From Owenia fusiformis (Eukaryota; Annelida; Polychaeta; Sabellida; Oweniidae), in assembly GCA_903813345.2 (NCBI GenBank), contig CAIIXF020000012.1:13620932-13684931 (forward strand): a stretch of 64,000 nt of DNA, written 5' to 3'. Shown here one piece after another: positions 1-12,465 of the stretch (positions within the stretch are counted from its first letter, which is position 1; the number at the start of each line of letters is the position of its first letter). The notes beneath the pieces are model-generated. The model was not told the DNA's origin. It made no database searches and saw nothing but the letters and a program-made list of their open reading frames with translations. The position numbers and the translations under genes are program-made.

Positions 1-325
1 CACCTTCCTCTACCCATCACCTCCCACTCTCCTCACCTCCCACTTCCTCTCACCTGCCACTCCCTCCCACCTGCCACTCCCTCTCACCTCCCACTCCCTC
101 TCACCTCCCGCTCCCTCTCACCTCCCACTCCCTCTCACCTCCCACTCCCTCTCACCCCCACTCCCTCTCACCTTCCACTCCCTCTCAACTTCCACTCCCT
201 CCTCTCTCACCTTCCACTCTTTATCACATCCTATCAGCTCCCACCTACCTCCCACTACCTCCAAATCAACTTATCTTACTCTCACCCCCCCTCCCCGCCA
301 TCTATCACCCCCACTCATTTACATT
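1..325. repeat. C/T-rich minisatellite
   Basis: Imperfect tandem repeats of about 20 bases built on CTCCCTCTCACCTCCCA, strongly strand-asymmetric (pyrimidine on the plus strand). No coding potential is seen. It lies just upstream of the Polinton-type gene pair and may be internal to that element. Confidence 0.85.
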
Positions 326-433
326 ACATTTATTAACCAATCAGAATACAAAATTAAAATAAGTGTAATATACATAATATTAGCCTGTTTTCTAAAACAA
401 CTTCATTTCCTTAAGTGCATTTGAAGAAGCAAC

Positions 434-1979
434 ATGTCTCATACTTGTGCTGAATGTGAGATGAATTTTACAAGGCGAGATAACTTGTTAAGACATACTA
501 AAAAGTATCATTATACTAGTAATGATATATTAAAAAATGACTCTAGAATGGTCTTGAATCATCCATTCACTATGATAGCAGGTATATATAGTTTCAAAAT
601 TTATAAATAAATACTAGATGTTTATAAAACAAACATATATAATATAATCATGTTTATATCTGAGCTATTAATAAGCATTTGTTTTTTCAGCGGGCCCAAC
701 TTCATCAGGCAAGACATGGTTGGTTAGACATCTTATCAGGAATGCCCAACAAATGATAACTCCACCTCCAAGACGAATTATCTGGTGTTACGGTCAGTGG
801 CAGTCAGCATATGAAGAAATGAAAAGTATTCAAAATATAACTTTTGTGGAAGGCATACCTGATGAAATAGATGATCCCAGATACCTAGACATCAGTATAC
901 CTAATCTCGTTGTGATTGATGATCTTATGTCTCAGGCAACTAAAGATCCACGTATAGCAGATCTCTTTACGAAAGGTAGTCACCATAGGAACTTGTCAGT
1001 AATATGCTTGGTCCAGAATATGTTCCACCAGGGAAAAGAAAATAGAACCATGAGCCTCAATGCTCATTACATGGTTCTCTTCAACAATCCCAGAGATCGA
1101 CAGCAGGTGGCGTTTCTATCAAGACAAATGTACCCTGGAAATGCTGCAAAGCTAACACGTGTCTACAATAGTGCCACCAGTCGTCCATATGGTCATCTTC
1201 TAATAGACCTCAAACAGGAGACACCAGACCATCAGCGTTTGAAACCAAATATATTTAGTATGACAGAATCACCTCTAAGTGTTCCCATAGGTGAGCAGTC
1301 TCTGAGAAAGGGAGATACTATAAATCAAGATATGACAAGTATAAAAACCAGTGAATTACCAAAACTCCCTCATATGATGTCAAGCACACAAGACGATGAC
1401 ATGGTCTCCTGTGATGATTGTGGATTGGTGTTTGACAGTATTCATGATTTGCAACGTCATATAAAAAATTGGTGTCCAGATCAGGGGTCAATTCCCAAGA
1501 GGATAAAAATGGAACCTTCTCTACCTCCATTAAACAGGGAGACTACTTTTGAAGAAGATGATGATTTGAAAGCAAATGAAACATTTTCATATTTTAAGAA
1601 GTGGAGTCAAAATTCCAATGAAGAGGCATATCAAGATAAAATAAAAGAGTATATGGAAAGAGGAATGGACGAGTCAGAGGCTACAGAAAAGGCACAGAAG
1701 AAATTTTTATCAAAGGACAAAGACAAATTCCTGAACAACTACAAAATGTTGATAAAACTATCATTCGGTGTGAAAGACAATGCGTTACATAAAAATATCA
1801 TTGATGCTGTTAGTGATATGATGAAGCGGGGTGTCTCTAGAGATTTAGCTATAAGAAAAACACTTTTGAAAAACAAACACAAGTTTGACGAACTATTTAC
1901 AGAAGATACAGATCAAGAGAGTAGTGCTGAAGAACAAAGTGAATCCGAAAACGAGACTGAAGAATCAGATGATGAGTGA
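434..1979 (+). CDS. Polinton/Maverick-type packaging ATPase with C2H2 zinc fingers, two exons
   Basis: Predicted exons 434-581 and 691-1979 join in frame through a 109-base GT-AG intron (donor G|GTATAT, acceptor TTTTTTCAG) and give about 478 residues. The N-terminus has a C2H2 finger (CAEC...RHTKKYH). Walker A (GPTSSGKT) follows at about residues 51-58, directly after the splice junction. Walker B (NLVVIDDL) is at about 122-129, and the family signatures FTKGSHHRN, FHQGK and LNAHYMVLFNNPRD follow. A second, CCHC-like finger lies at about 290-312, then a charged acidic tail. These blocks are characteristic of the A32/FtsK-HerA DNA-packaging ATPase of Polintons and adintoviruses, which is expected to move DNA into capsids. 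The integrase ATG follows 5 bases after the stop. Start choice rests on the zinc finger and the clean splice. The intron inside a virus-like gene is inferred. Confidence 0.85.
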
Positions 1980-1984
1980 TATAT

Positions 1985-3136
1985 ATGAATGATTTCAAGA
2001 GAGACTTTCATTTGAGATTCAGATACCGTCTGTGTAAGATGGCATATCAAGACTATCTAAAGAAAATATACTTTGACAGTCAACATTCTGGAGCCTTTGC
2101 TGGACCCGAGAAACTCTATAATACTGTCATCAATGATGGGAAATATCAGCTCTCTAGATATCAGATAAAGAAATGGTTGGACAATCAAGAAGCTTACAGT
2201 CTTCAAAGACCTTATAAGAAACGATTTGCTCGTAACAAAGTATATGTCTCCCATATTGATGAACAATGGGATGCTGATCTAATGGATGTATCTAATATGT
2301 CATCACAGAATGATGGGATAATGTATATCCTCTGTGTAATTGACATAATGTCTCGCTTTGCCTGGGTTAGACCTCTACACAGCAAAACAGGAAAAGCCGT
2401 GGCAGGGGCATTTGCTGATATATTTAAAGGGCAACGTCGACCAGACGTTATAAGGACGGACAAAGGTCAAGAATTCCGTGCTAAGATTGTACAGACATTG
2501 CTGGGAAGATGGGAAGTCCGCCATTTTGTTACTGGAAATACCCCCAAGGCTAACTATTGTGAGAGATTTATTAAGACGTTAAAATCTAAAATGATGAGAT
2601 ATGTCACATATAAACAGAACTATAGATTTGTAGACAATTTACAAAATTTTGTTAAGAGTTATAACGCCACATGGCATAGAGGTATAAAAATGGCTCCTAA
2701 AAATGTATCTAAAGATGATGAACTAGATATTTGGTGGCACATGTATTATCCTAAATCAGCTATTGTTAAATCCAAATCCAAACATATATTCAAATTCCCC
2801 ATTAGGGCTCTGGTTAGAATTACACAGTCAAAACATGTTTTTAGTAGAGAATATGACCAGCATTGGACAGGCGAAATCTTTAGAGTCGCAAAACGTTTTA
2901 TCAGACAGGGGTTACCATTGTACCGTTTGAAAGATTTTCAAGATGATGATATCAAAGGTACGTTTTACCAATCAGAGCTTCAGAGGGTACAAGCTAATGA
3001 AGATGATATTTGGAAGGTGGAAAAGGTCCTTAAAACACGAATCAGACGAGGTCAAAAAGAGCATCTAGTGCATTGGCAATTTTGGCCCAAAAAGTTTGAT
3101 TCGTGGGTTAACGATTCAGATTTAACACCATTGTAA
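1985..3136 (+). CDS. Polinton-type DDE integrase with C-terminal chromodomain
   Basis: About 383 residues from the ATG five bases after the ATPase stop. An N-terminal helical/zinc-less region is followed by a retroviral-type integrase core: first aspartate in WDADLMD (about residue 96), second in IRTDKGQEF (D159), and glutamate in NYCERFIKTLK (E193), with the expected order and a gap near 35. The C-terminus (WKVEKVLKTRIRRG...HLVHWQFWPKKFDSWV) is a chromodomain, the arrangement typical of Polinton and some chromovirus integrases. It would insert the element by strand transfer, possibly targeted by histone marks. The reading frame is intact with all three catalytic residues. With the neighbouring packaging ATPase, a Polinton origin is better supported than a gypsy origin. 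The element's polymerase B, protease and capsid genes are not in the window and would lie to the left. Confidence 0.88.
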   Translation: MNDFKRDFHLRFRYRLCKMAYQDYLKKIYFDSQHSGAFAGPEKLYNTVINDGKYQLSRYQIKKWLDNQEAYSLQRPYKKRFARNKVYVSHIDEQWDADLMDVSNMSSQNDGIMYILCVIDIMSRFAWVRPLHSKTGKAVAGAFADIFKGQRRPDVIRTDKGQEFRAKIVQTLLGRWEVRHFVTGNTPKANYCERFIKTLKSKMMRYVTYKQNYRFVDNLQNFVKSYNATWHRGIKMAPKNVSKDDELDIWWHMYYPKSAIVKSKSKHIFKFPIRALVRITQSKHVFSREYDQHWTGEIFRVAKRFIRQGLPLYRLKDFQDDDIKGTFYQSELQRVQANEDDIWKVEKVLKTRIRRGQKEHLVHWQFWPKKFDSWVNDSDLTPL

Positions 3137-3200
3137 ATATTAAATATTGTACAAAATGTATTGTATCATTTGTATTTTGTTGTACTTTGTTCAAGTTATA

Positions 3201-3345
3201 ATAAATATATATATATGTGGACCTTATTTACAAAAGGTGGAGTGGAGTGTAGTACCAAGTCTGGTCAATAGAGGGAACATTAATCTGTCCCCGGGAGGAT
3301 TTTCCCCGGGAATGTTACTATAGGTGAGTAGTGTAATCAACAAAC
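3201..3345 (+). repeat. Candidate Polinton terminal repeat, copy 1
   Basis: Starts about 65 bases after the integrase stop. It contains AAAAGGTGGAGTG, GTCAATAGAGGGAA and a CCCGGG...CCCCGGGAA block, and has an inverted, diverged copy at 15055-15195. Integrase genes sit next to a terminal repeat in Polintons, so this is probably the right end of the element that carries the two genes. No target duplication could be verified. Confidence 0.55.
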
Positions 3346-5579
3346 GGCGCCCTTTTCAATCCCATCATGCATGTCTTACTTCAAATATATACGTTTTCTG
3401 ATTTGTGAATTTCTACTTGGGAATGCACCTAATTAGTTTTGGCATGCAGCTCAATTCGATATGAAGGAAATTGTAATCGAGCTAATTTGTGCGTCCCTCG
3501 GTTAGCTAACAGCAATCAAGACCATCTGTACACCCCAGCAATATTTTGGTTGATGGATAAATGAGAAATACGTTTTTATATGTGAAGTGACTATAGGATT
3601 GATAAACCTGGTAACATGAAACTGCATCATATTCCATTGTCTTTGTAACCAGACATATAAAACAGTTTTATATGTCTTTGTTGTAACATGAGGAATGTAT
3701 GTAATATTTGTAAAGTGAAAATTAAAATACAACCATTCAATTTGTCACTCGCGGTAATTTAGAAGATGTACAATGTCCTATGATTGGTCTCAAACCCAGG
3801 GGCTCCAAGGGGGAAAATGAAACATTTATTCAAAGTTGATGAGGTCCCCGATGAGGTCTCGCAAAAACAATGTAATATTTGACATTTATCCTTTAGAAAT
3901 AACGTAGTGTCACTACTTGGTGTTACTATAGCTGTACCATCGATTCTGTGAATCAGGTACGAATGAAATTGTGGTCCAATGCATTATTTTAAGGGATTGA
4001 GTACCTCTGAGCAATGTTACACTCCCAGGGTTGCAATCGCATTCAATTTTCAACATTTGCAAAAGCAAAAAGGGAACGCCGCATATGATATATCCCATGC
4101 GTCGGACAAGAATATCGTCTGGTTCCAGTGAAGATGACCCACTGACGTATAATCTACGGGGCGGTCCAGATAAAATCAAGAGGGGCAAACCGATGAAAAA
4201 ATTATTGGCCTCTGTACTAGATCCGATCATTGGGTTATTAGCCGAACGGACAATTACAAATGAACGGGTATTTTGAAAAAAGTACAGGCGAATGGACACA
4301 TTTTCTATAATTTATTTTAACATTTGTTTTTAAAAGGATACATTATTTTTCAATATCATACATCCCTCTATAGGTTTGACAGCCTTAACTCCCCAACGTT
4401 TTTTTTATTTTCTGCACCTCCGAACTGTCCCAATATTCTCGAAGAAGATATCAATTTTGTGTACCATAAAGTTAAATTCAATTTTCTCTTTATTAACTTA
4501 TATTTTTGTTAGAACTTCGGATGGATGCATATTCTGTAGGTTACATGATTTGTGGCAATTTCCCACTTATTGTAAATGGCGAAAACTTAGAAAAGTGAGG
4601 AATTGGACATCTGCAGCCCTACATATATTTTTTTCTCTTCACAATTCAAACATGAAAGGCTTTAACACGTAGTCCAATAGAAGGGGCTAAAGGTTGCTAA
4701 TTTTACTGAAATTAAACGCTCGTATTTATTGTTTCACAACTATTTGTAGTTACTTTGACGCAATGTTACGAAATAGAGGAGGTTGGCTATTCTCATTCTG
4801 TAAGATGTTTTCTATTTTTAAACACATGTCATGAATGTCATACGTTAAGTTGCATATTATAATTATGTACCAAGGAACACAATCTAGTCGGAATTTAAAA
4901 ATGCCTCTGGTTTGTAATTTTTGGTTTAAATGAAGCTGTAATTTATTCATTTAGTCCCTCGCTTTTTAACCTTGGCGGATAACACAGGCAGCCAGGATTA
5001 AATCAAATGACAAAACGAAATGATCGTGCGTAATCAGATTTCGACGCATGTCTTTCATGGGAGTAGTTGTGAGTGTTCGGCAGTGTTCGTCATGTGTGGT
5101 AAAAACTCCCTTTAAAATGGAGGATAACGTTTTCTGCATCGGTTCCGTCACAAAGCTCGAACATTTTCAACGATGTGTTATTCGAGAATACAATGTACCA
5201 TCAGAGTTTGTGAATTGTTGATAGAAATTTGTGTTTACAGAGAAACACCTCTCCAGCAGAAATTCCAAGACGCAATTTCGCAAGAAAATATTTTTAAAAT
5301 GCAAGAAAAAGTTAAAAAACATTAAAAATAGTTTTCATAGCATACCGTTAATCGAGTGATTGAGTGATCATAACTAATATATTTAAGAAAATCAACATAT
5401 TAACGAACAAAGAGTTCAGACGACCTTACTTGTTAAAGTAGACAGAACTTCAAAAAACCGTTATAATCTGTACTTCTAAAACGTTCCGTGGGAGGAGTAT
5501 GTATCGGTTGGTCCACGATTGTGTTTGTGGTTGCCAGGTTGTGGTTGTCTCTATTTAGAGAAGTTTATAGTTGGATATA
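3346..5579. other. Non-coding region, no recognised gene
   Basis: Only short unrelated reading frames are present, the longest about 128 codons on the minus strand and about 81 codons on the plus strand at 4031-4276. None shows a motif or family I recognise. The sequence is AT-rich and looks like intergenic DNA or decayed element sequence. Confidence 0.6.
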
Positions 5580-6564
5580 CTGACACGTCGCAAAAAGCTG
5601 GCACACTTGTGTTTTTAGGGTATCGCATGAATGTAACTTAATTCTTCGGAATATAAGATAATATTCTAATCAAAATTATATATCATTTTAAAGCAGCTTT
5701 AATGAAGTTTTCAAATGAAGTACACATCTTTCACAATTCTTGCGCGTTCTTTTTTTTAAAAAAGAGTTTTTTACCCGAAAATCTTCCAAATATCCGCTGT
5801 CGACACGTTACATTTTGAATACTTTTTCGTTTTTAAACGCGCATAATTCAAACAATATTTGACTATTATACTTTATTTTCATCTTGATAAAGGTAGATGG
5901 AAGTGTTATTTCAAAGGATGAATTCTACTTAGCGTCCCATATTGTGACGTCATATAGTTTGAAAAATAGAATCTGTTGACAGCGACCTTCTTTGCTCATT
6001 ATTTGTTACCTTCAACTTTTCAAGTGTACATTAAACAAAAAATACGAGACCACTTTGTTATATATCATACATGATTATTTTGCTCAAAAACTCTAGTTTA
6101 TTGATAAATAGCTGATTTTGTTCGCAAACGTATGTGTGTTCTGTTGTATGTGGAAAAGTGGAGGACGAAAGGTTTTCAAAATTCATTAAAATAGGGCGAA
6201 TTTACGCCATTCACCTATTTTCAAACACAGCAACACATATATTTATTTCACCTAAAATAACAAATTGATTCGTGTTTAATGATGCTCCTAACCCATTGTT
6301 AATACATATACGATATCAAAGTTATTCGCCTTAAATATTTTGAGATATAGAGGCAAATGTGGAGGACGAAAGGATTTCCATATGTGTACATTTTTCTCAA
6401 AAAGCGTCACATTCTGTGGTGTTGAAAAGCAAAAATGTGTAACAATACGCGCGCGAACTTTTTGCGACGTGTCTGTAAATTTTTCTCAAACAACGTCACA
6501 TTCTGTGGTGTTGAGAAGCGAAAATGTGTAACAATACGTGCACGAACTTTTTGCGACGTGTCAC
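5580..6564. mobile_element. MITE-like element, about 985 bp, with TIR GACACGTCGCAAAAAG
   Basis: The left end TGACACGTCGCAAAAAG (5581-5597) is the inverse of CTTTTTGCGACGTGTCA (about 6546-6562). No transposase frame is visible inside. The right part carries a tandem duplication that includes the terminal motif (6389-6562). Family unassigned. Confidence 0.6.
6389..6562. repeat. Two-copy tandem repeat, period about 91 bp
   Basis: Two units share TTTTTCTCAAA, CGTCACATTCTGTGGTGTTG, AATGTGTAACAATACG and ACTTTTTGCGACGTGTC. They are about 93 percent alike and lie at the right end of the 5580-6564 element. A shorter related motif, GTGGAGGACGAAAGG, occurs at about 6160 and 6358. Confidence 0.8.
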
Positions 6565-7899
6565 TGATATCACCGTTTCATAGGGTGTGCCTGATTGTGT
6601 TTTGATTTAATTGATTAAATTTGATTTAATCGAGTATAATTAATTGAGTATTTGGTTAAGCCTGGTTGTGTTATGGTAGGGTTTTTGTCAGGTAGTGCCA
6701 AAATGAATTAGTTAAATGATAGGTAGAGTTGAGTTTAATCTTGTTGACTGTGTTGGGTCGGTTTATTATTGGGTTGTGCTCGATTGTGTTGTAGTAGTTT
6801 GACTAATTTTATTATAAATTAAAGAGACAGGATACATGTCACAATATATATGATTGCCGATGACTTTAGTAATATAGGGGTAGGGTACCCGGAGCAAGTG
6901 ACATTTACCTGCTGATCGTCATTATATTTTATTTCTACGTTGTTTATTTTCTTTCTTGGCACAGCTGTTAATTGATTGATCTAAATTAGAGCAATTTTCT
7001 GAGATTTTATGTATTCTATGAAAAATTAATTCTATGAATGTCTAATATATTGTTATGATGACAACATATGTTTATTGTTGACAAGATTACGAGTCATTAT
7101 ACACGAGTGGCAAAACATCTTTTTGCCAGGGTAGCCATATTCCAAAGGTATCAAAATGGATAAAAAATCTTCAATAGCAAAAAAAACTGAATCAAACAGA
7201 GAACATTGATACAAGTCTGTGTTAAGAATAACCTATGAGTACATTATACAATTAGGTTCTTGAGAAATGCCTATGGGGACTCTATTATGTCTGAGCAAAG
7301 ACTTGCTGGCACGAGAAGTTCAAGGGTGGTCGAGTCAAACCAGAGAATTATCCAAGTGGCCGACCAGTGGCAGACAGATCAGATCATGTTCCATCATGAG
7401 TGGGATGGGATGCATAGAGAATGTGTCCGTAAAGATGGTGCTTATTTTGAACATGAGCAGTGACTTGGCGTTCAATAGCATTTTTGAATGAAGTTTGGCA
7501 GGACAAGGAGTCGCTTAGATTGACCGAATATTATTCGATGGAACCCTGATATTGTCTGTTTGTTTTAAGACAATGGCCGTGGTCCGCCTACCCAATACAA
7601 GCTAGGGTTACCATGACAACTGCAAATGCATTATAATGAATTTGCAGCGATTGTCAGTGTACAATGAATGAATGGGAGAATCATTGTCACTACTTATTGA
7701 TCACCCTGTATTGCATAGATGATATATTTGTTTGTGTCACTTCCTATGATCAAATGTGTTACTTTGCTTCTCTCCTCAGTTTTCATGAGGTGGGGGGGGG
7801 GGGGGGTAGTTGTTTGTGAAAGTGTATGGCTTACGAATGCCTATATGGATTTTTATGTCTACTAGTTTTATACGAAACTATTTACTGGCATTATTTCGT
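6565..7899. other. Non-coding region with a poly-G run
   Basis: No recognisable gene. Two overlapping frames at 7260-7491 have no family resemblance I can name. A run of about 16 G lies at 7791-7806. Confidence 0.5.
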
Positions 7900-9236
7900 A
7901 TTAGCCATTATAGACTGTGGACTACTCTGATAATTGCAACTTCCATTTTTCATGGAAGGTCACACATTCCAACATATTTCAAACAGTCTGTATGATTATG
8001 CTAGGCACTTTCTGGGTAGTTGGACTTCATGTAGGGGTGGCAGACGGCCCTCAGGCCAATTCATACCCCCACCCTAAGAAAACCTTAGGGGTACTTTAAT
8101 ACCACCTGATAAAAAGAATACTAATGCATGTCATATATTCATAGTTTTATAGTAGGCAGAGCATACCATGGTTAGTCAGTGCCAGAAATGTCCAATCTCT
8201 AACTTATATGGTTACCATGGAAACAGTATTTATATCTCAAAATCTCCTCAATTTGACCTCCTCCAAAATATGTCCCTTAGCCCTCAAAGTGAAATATTTG
8301 CAAATTTGTTTGGATTTTGTGGCTGCAACTTTGTCAAAAGTTGTATAAATATGTATATATTCACACTAAAGCACTAAAAAGTTGATATAATGCTCCAATA
8401 AATCAATAATATCTATCAAATATAGTCACACACAACTACTTTTAGGGAAAAGTGGGCGTGGCACTTTTTGGAACTTGTGTAATTGTTGCAGCATTAAGCA
8501 AAAAATACATATTACACTGACAATAATTGACATTTAATTATCATTTACTAACATTGTGTAACATTGTAATATGTTCATTATCATTATTAGATACTTAAAT
8601 TATTTTATGTAAGTGTTATCATGAACTTTCCTTTTATCCCTATACCATACAAGGTGGGCATCACCAATGGTGTCAAACTAACTTTTCTGTTTAACTTATT
8701 TTTTACCATAGACAAGGGAAAAAGCTTTACTTGAAGTCGTGACCTCATTAGGTGCTATGTATATGGATAGATGGATTGATACTAGTCGGTAGATGGCAGC
8801 ACTTGTGCTAGTTGGGCTAGATACAAGTATTTACCATTGACTTGACATGTGTCACTTAGTCTATTGATTTACCATATTCGTTCTGTTGGATTAAAGTAAA
8901 ACTGCATTTGCATTGAATTTGATGATGTTCAGATTATGTTTGAAACTTGATGATAATCAGAAGTGTTTGAAACTGGATGTTGTTCAGATTGTGTACACAT
9001 GAACTTTAATAGGACCACTGAAACAATAAGTCAATGTTTAAGATTCTTTAAAATTATCTCAATGAGAATTTAGCCTGTTAACCTATAGTTAAACTACACT
9101 TCAGCAAGATTTCGAAGCTATATAACAAATCCCATAATTTGCAACTTTTTCATTATTTGATAATTTAACCCATTATTCTTTATTGCTGATTTAAAAATTG
9201 CAAGGAATTCAAATGACCTAGGGAAGCCAGTGATAT

Positions 9237-9312
9237 GAATTGGCCTTATTCATTGAGTTACATTAAAATGGAAAATTGGCCTTATTCATTGAGTTACATT
9301 AAAATGGAAAAT
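9237..9312. repeat. Perfect 36-bp tandem duplication
   Basis: The segment ATTGGCCTTATTCATTGAG...AAAATGGAAA occurs twice in immediate succession with no visible difference, so it is recent. It creates a short repeated frame that is unlikely to be a gene. Confidence 0.85.
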
Positions 9313-9801
9313 TGTGAGAGAACAAGAGAACTGTTCCACGGCTTCACAGGAAATATGGAAGCAAAGTCAACAAGGGATGTGGGAACTAGGCTGTTAACAT
9401 ATAGAGATTTAGAACTCTCCAGGGAAGTGTCTCTATTTGGTATAAAATACACAGGTCTATTCATACACACCATTTTAAATATGAATCAAAATTAGTGATA
9501 TCCATGTTTCTGGTGAAAGCATTAATTGAAAGAGACAAACATCCTACCCCAATGGTATAAAATATAAGGAAGTTCGAAGCAGTAAAAAGGTATTACCATT
9601 TTAGATTTGATTGAACAAATTGAATCAGAGGCAATTTTTAAATTTCGATATATTAAAAGAGGCTCTCTTGGTTAGATGGGAGAATTAGCTGCATGTTAAA
9701 GGTGCCGCTTTGTTCAGTTTATAACAAAATTGATATTAAGCCCGAAACAGTAAGAAATGTTAAGCAAATATTTCATTCTATGGAGGGCAATACCTGTTCA
9801 T

Positions 9802-9879
9802 CTTTCAATGATTTTTGCAATATGTATTGCCTGCAGCCCGTAGGGCGATGGTAATACATGTTGCAAAAATCATTGAAAG
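9802..9879. repeat. Hairpin-forming inverted repeat
   Basis: CTTTCAATGATTTTTGCAA plus TGTATT on the left is inverted at 9852-9879, giving a stem of about 27 bp around a 22-base loop containing CTGCAGCCCGTAGGGCGATG. Flanks share GGGCAATAC. This resembles the core of a small foldback MITE. Confidence 0.7.
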
Positions 9880-12465
9880 TGCAGTTGTCAGAATCCCCAG
9901 GCGGGCAATACGCTGGACAATACGTCTTTTAAATATGGAAATAATTCAGTGAGCTGTGAAATACGCTGGTATTTTTAGTCACATGGTTCTGAATTAGCCA
10001 ATCAAATCACACGATTTATAGCAATGATGCAATAATTAGTGCTACTTCCATGAACACCCGTTTTGTAGAATAAGATTCTGATTCTCGTATTTGGTATATA
10101 TATGAATTAGACAAAGGCAAATCCAGTCGAACATCTTGTTGAGCATCAAACAAAGGTACAAGCTATATATCATTTCTCAAAATGGCCACTTTCCTGAAGA
10201 AATTGTCAAAAGATTATATGTATCATGTTTTAATGTATTTACGTTTAAATATAGCTGTCTTAATAAGTACACATGATGAAAATACAGGCACAAACAAAAT
10301 GCATACTTTCTGAAACCTGCGTTTGGATTTTGATAAATTGAATGATATTGGCTAAAAACTTCTGTCAGAATTGAAACAATATTTCCCCAAGAAAAGTCAA
10401 CATTTCAAAACAACAGCAATAGCTAGAACTATCCTATTTAGATGTTTACTTGACAGTATGGAAAATTGGGGAAGCCTGACAGAGAATCATAACAGATAGA
10501 GGTAGAAAGATTTGATAAAGAAAATGGAGTTTCGGTGTGGGAGGGGGGGGGGCGTGAAATTGTATACTTGTTTATAAAATTGATAAAATGACATATTCTA
10601 GACAAGGATAGGCATTTGCCATAATAAACTATGAGGGATAATGACTCATAAACTTACACAATGGAGATTTGGGGTAGTAATATGGAACATACGTTATATG
10701 GAAACTGTAACCTTATAAGATCTTGTCCAGTATTTCAGTCATACCTGATTATAAAGGACCATTGATGTTACAGCATCAGGGCATATTACATATAATATTT
10801 AATCATGACCATCATTTCTACTGTGCCAAAATCATTCAACCAATTTTAAAATGGAATACGAGAACAAGATTTCTTATTTTAGGTTATATTCATATGTCTA
10901 ATAATATTTGATATTAAACATATTAACTTTTATTGTTTTTATACACTAAACAGATTTGTTTAGATATTATTTTAAGTTTTAACATAACAAACCACTTTCC
11001 AGGTCGAAGGAATCACTAAAGGTACAGCATTTCAGAAATGTGTAAATTGTTTATATTTCATTATTTTGTGAAATACTAAAAGGAGTTTTACCCGTACCTT
11101 GTTGACCCTGAGTCAATGAATGCATTATGTAATATCTGCAAAATGATGCACTATGCAATTCATACATGGAATAATTTATTTTGCCATATCGGAATCAAGT
11201 ATTTTCGTTAATCCATTGGATAGATCATGCATTACCTGATGTTGATAATAGAATCAGTTAGTCAATTGTAAGACACCATTTATCCGAGAAAATCTTAGTT
11301 ATGTATTAAGGCAGGGCATAACATTTCACATATCGTTTATTCATGTTTACTACATCTATGGTTCCAATGTCATTTAAGCCTGATTTGGTGCAAATGTCAA
11401 AGCATAACATCAACTCTAAAGTAGTTTAATTCAATGAAAATTAAAAATATCAAAATCGACAATTACTGTCCGCCATCTTAGATGCGAAGGTTACGGCCGT
11501 TACCTTCACTTGGTACTGATCAGTGTCGGTCCATTACTTTTCAATTGCATAAAATGGCTCTAACCCTGACAAATGTATTAATCAATTTTAACTCATAGCT
11601 CTTGATCAATGAAACTATTTATATTCTAGCTTCAAGTCAATGAATACGACTTTGACAAGCTAAAAAGACTAAGGACCTCTAGGACTTAAAAGTTAATTTG
11701 ACCATTAATGACCTATGATAGGGAAGGGTCATGATAACACTTATATAAAATATTTAAAGTATCTAATAATGATAATGAACATACTACAATGTTACACAAT
11801 GTTAGTAGATGCTAATTAAATGTCAATTGTTGTTAGTGTAATAAGTATTTTTCATTTAATGCTGCAACAATTACACTACAGTACCAAAAAGTGCCACGCC
11901 CACCTTTCCCTAAAAGCAGTTGTGTGTGACTACATTTGATAAATATTATTAATTTATGAGATCATTATATCAAGTTTTTAGTGCTTTAGTGTGAATACAT
12001 ACATATTAATTCAACTTTTGACAAAGTTGCAGCCACAAAATCCAAACAGATTTGCAAATATTTCACTTTGAGAACTTAAGGACACATTTGGGACGGGGTC
12101 AAATTGAGAAGATTGTGAGATATAAATACTGTTTCCATGGTAACCATATAAGTCAGAGATTGGAAATTTCTGGCACTGACTAACCATGGCATGCCCTACC
12201 CACTATAAAACGATGAATATCTGATATGCATTAGTATTATTTTTATTGGGTGGTATTAAAGTACCCCCAAGGTTTTGTTGGGGTAGGGGTATAAATTGGC
12301 CTGAGGGCCTTCTGCCACCCCTACATAAAGTCCAACTACCCAGAAAGTGTCTATTATAATCATACACATTGTTTGAAATATGTTGGAATGTGTGACCTTC
12401 CATGAAAAGCGAGATCCATTTCTAGAGCACTTCTACAGAATAGTCCGCAGTCTATTATGTATGCT

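Larger units (their letters stand above)
7900..12465. mobile_element. Long-TIR (foldback) element, about 4.6 kb
   Basis: 7900-8645 and 11715-12465 are inverted copies of each other (about 750 bp). Shared landmarks include GGACTAC/GGACTATTCTG, CATGGAAGGTCACAC, ACTTTCTGGGTAGTTGGAC, CCATGGTTAGTCAGTGCC and the block GTGGGCGTGGCACTTTTTGG. The 3 kb between them carries no transposase-like frame, so the element is probably non-autonomous. Smaller repeats (9237-9312, 9802-9879) are nested inside. I could not identify a target duplication. Confidence 0.75.

Noticed and set aside
4031-4276. 81-codon plus-strand frame and the overlapping 128-codon minus-strand frame
   Set aside because: No family resemblance, no splice context, and comparable frames are expected by chance.
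7260-7491. Two overlapping frames, one rich in charged residues, resembling a transposase tail
   Set aside because: The resemblance is too vague to name, and no supporting TIRs or upstream domain were found.
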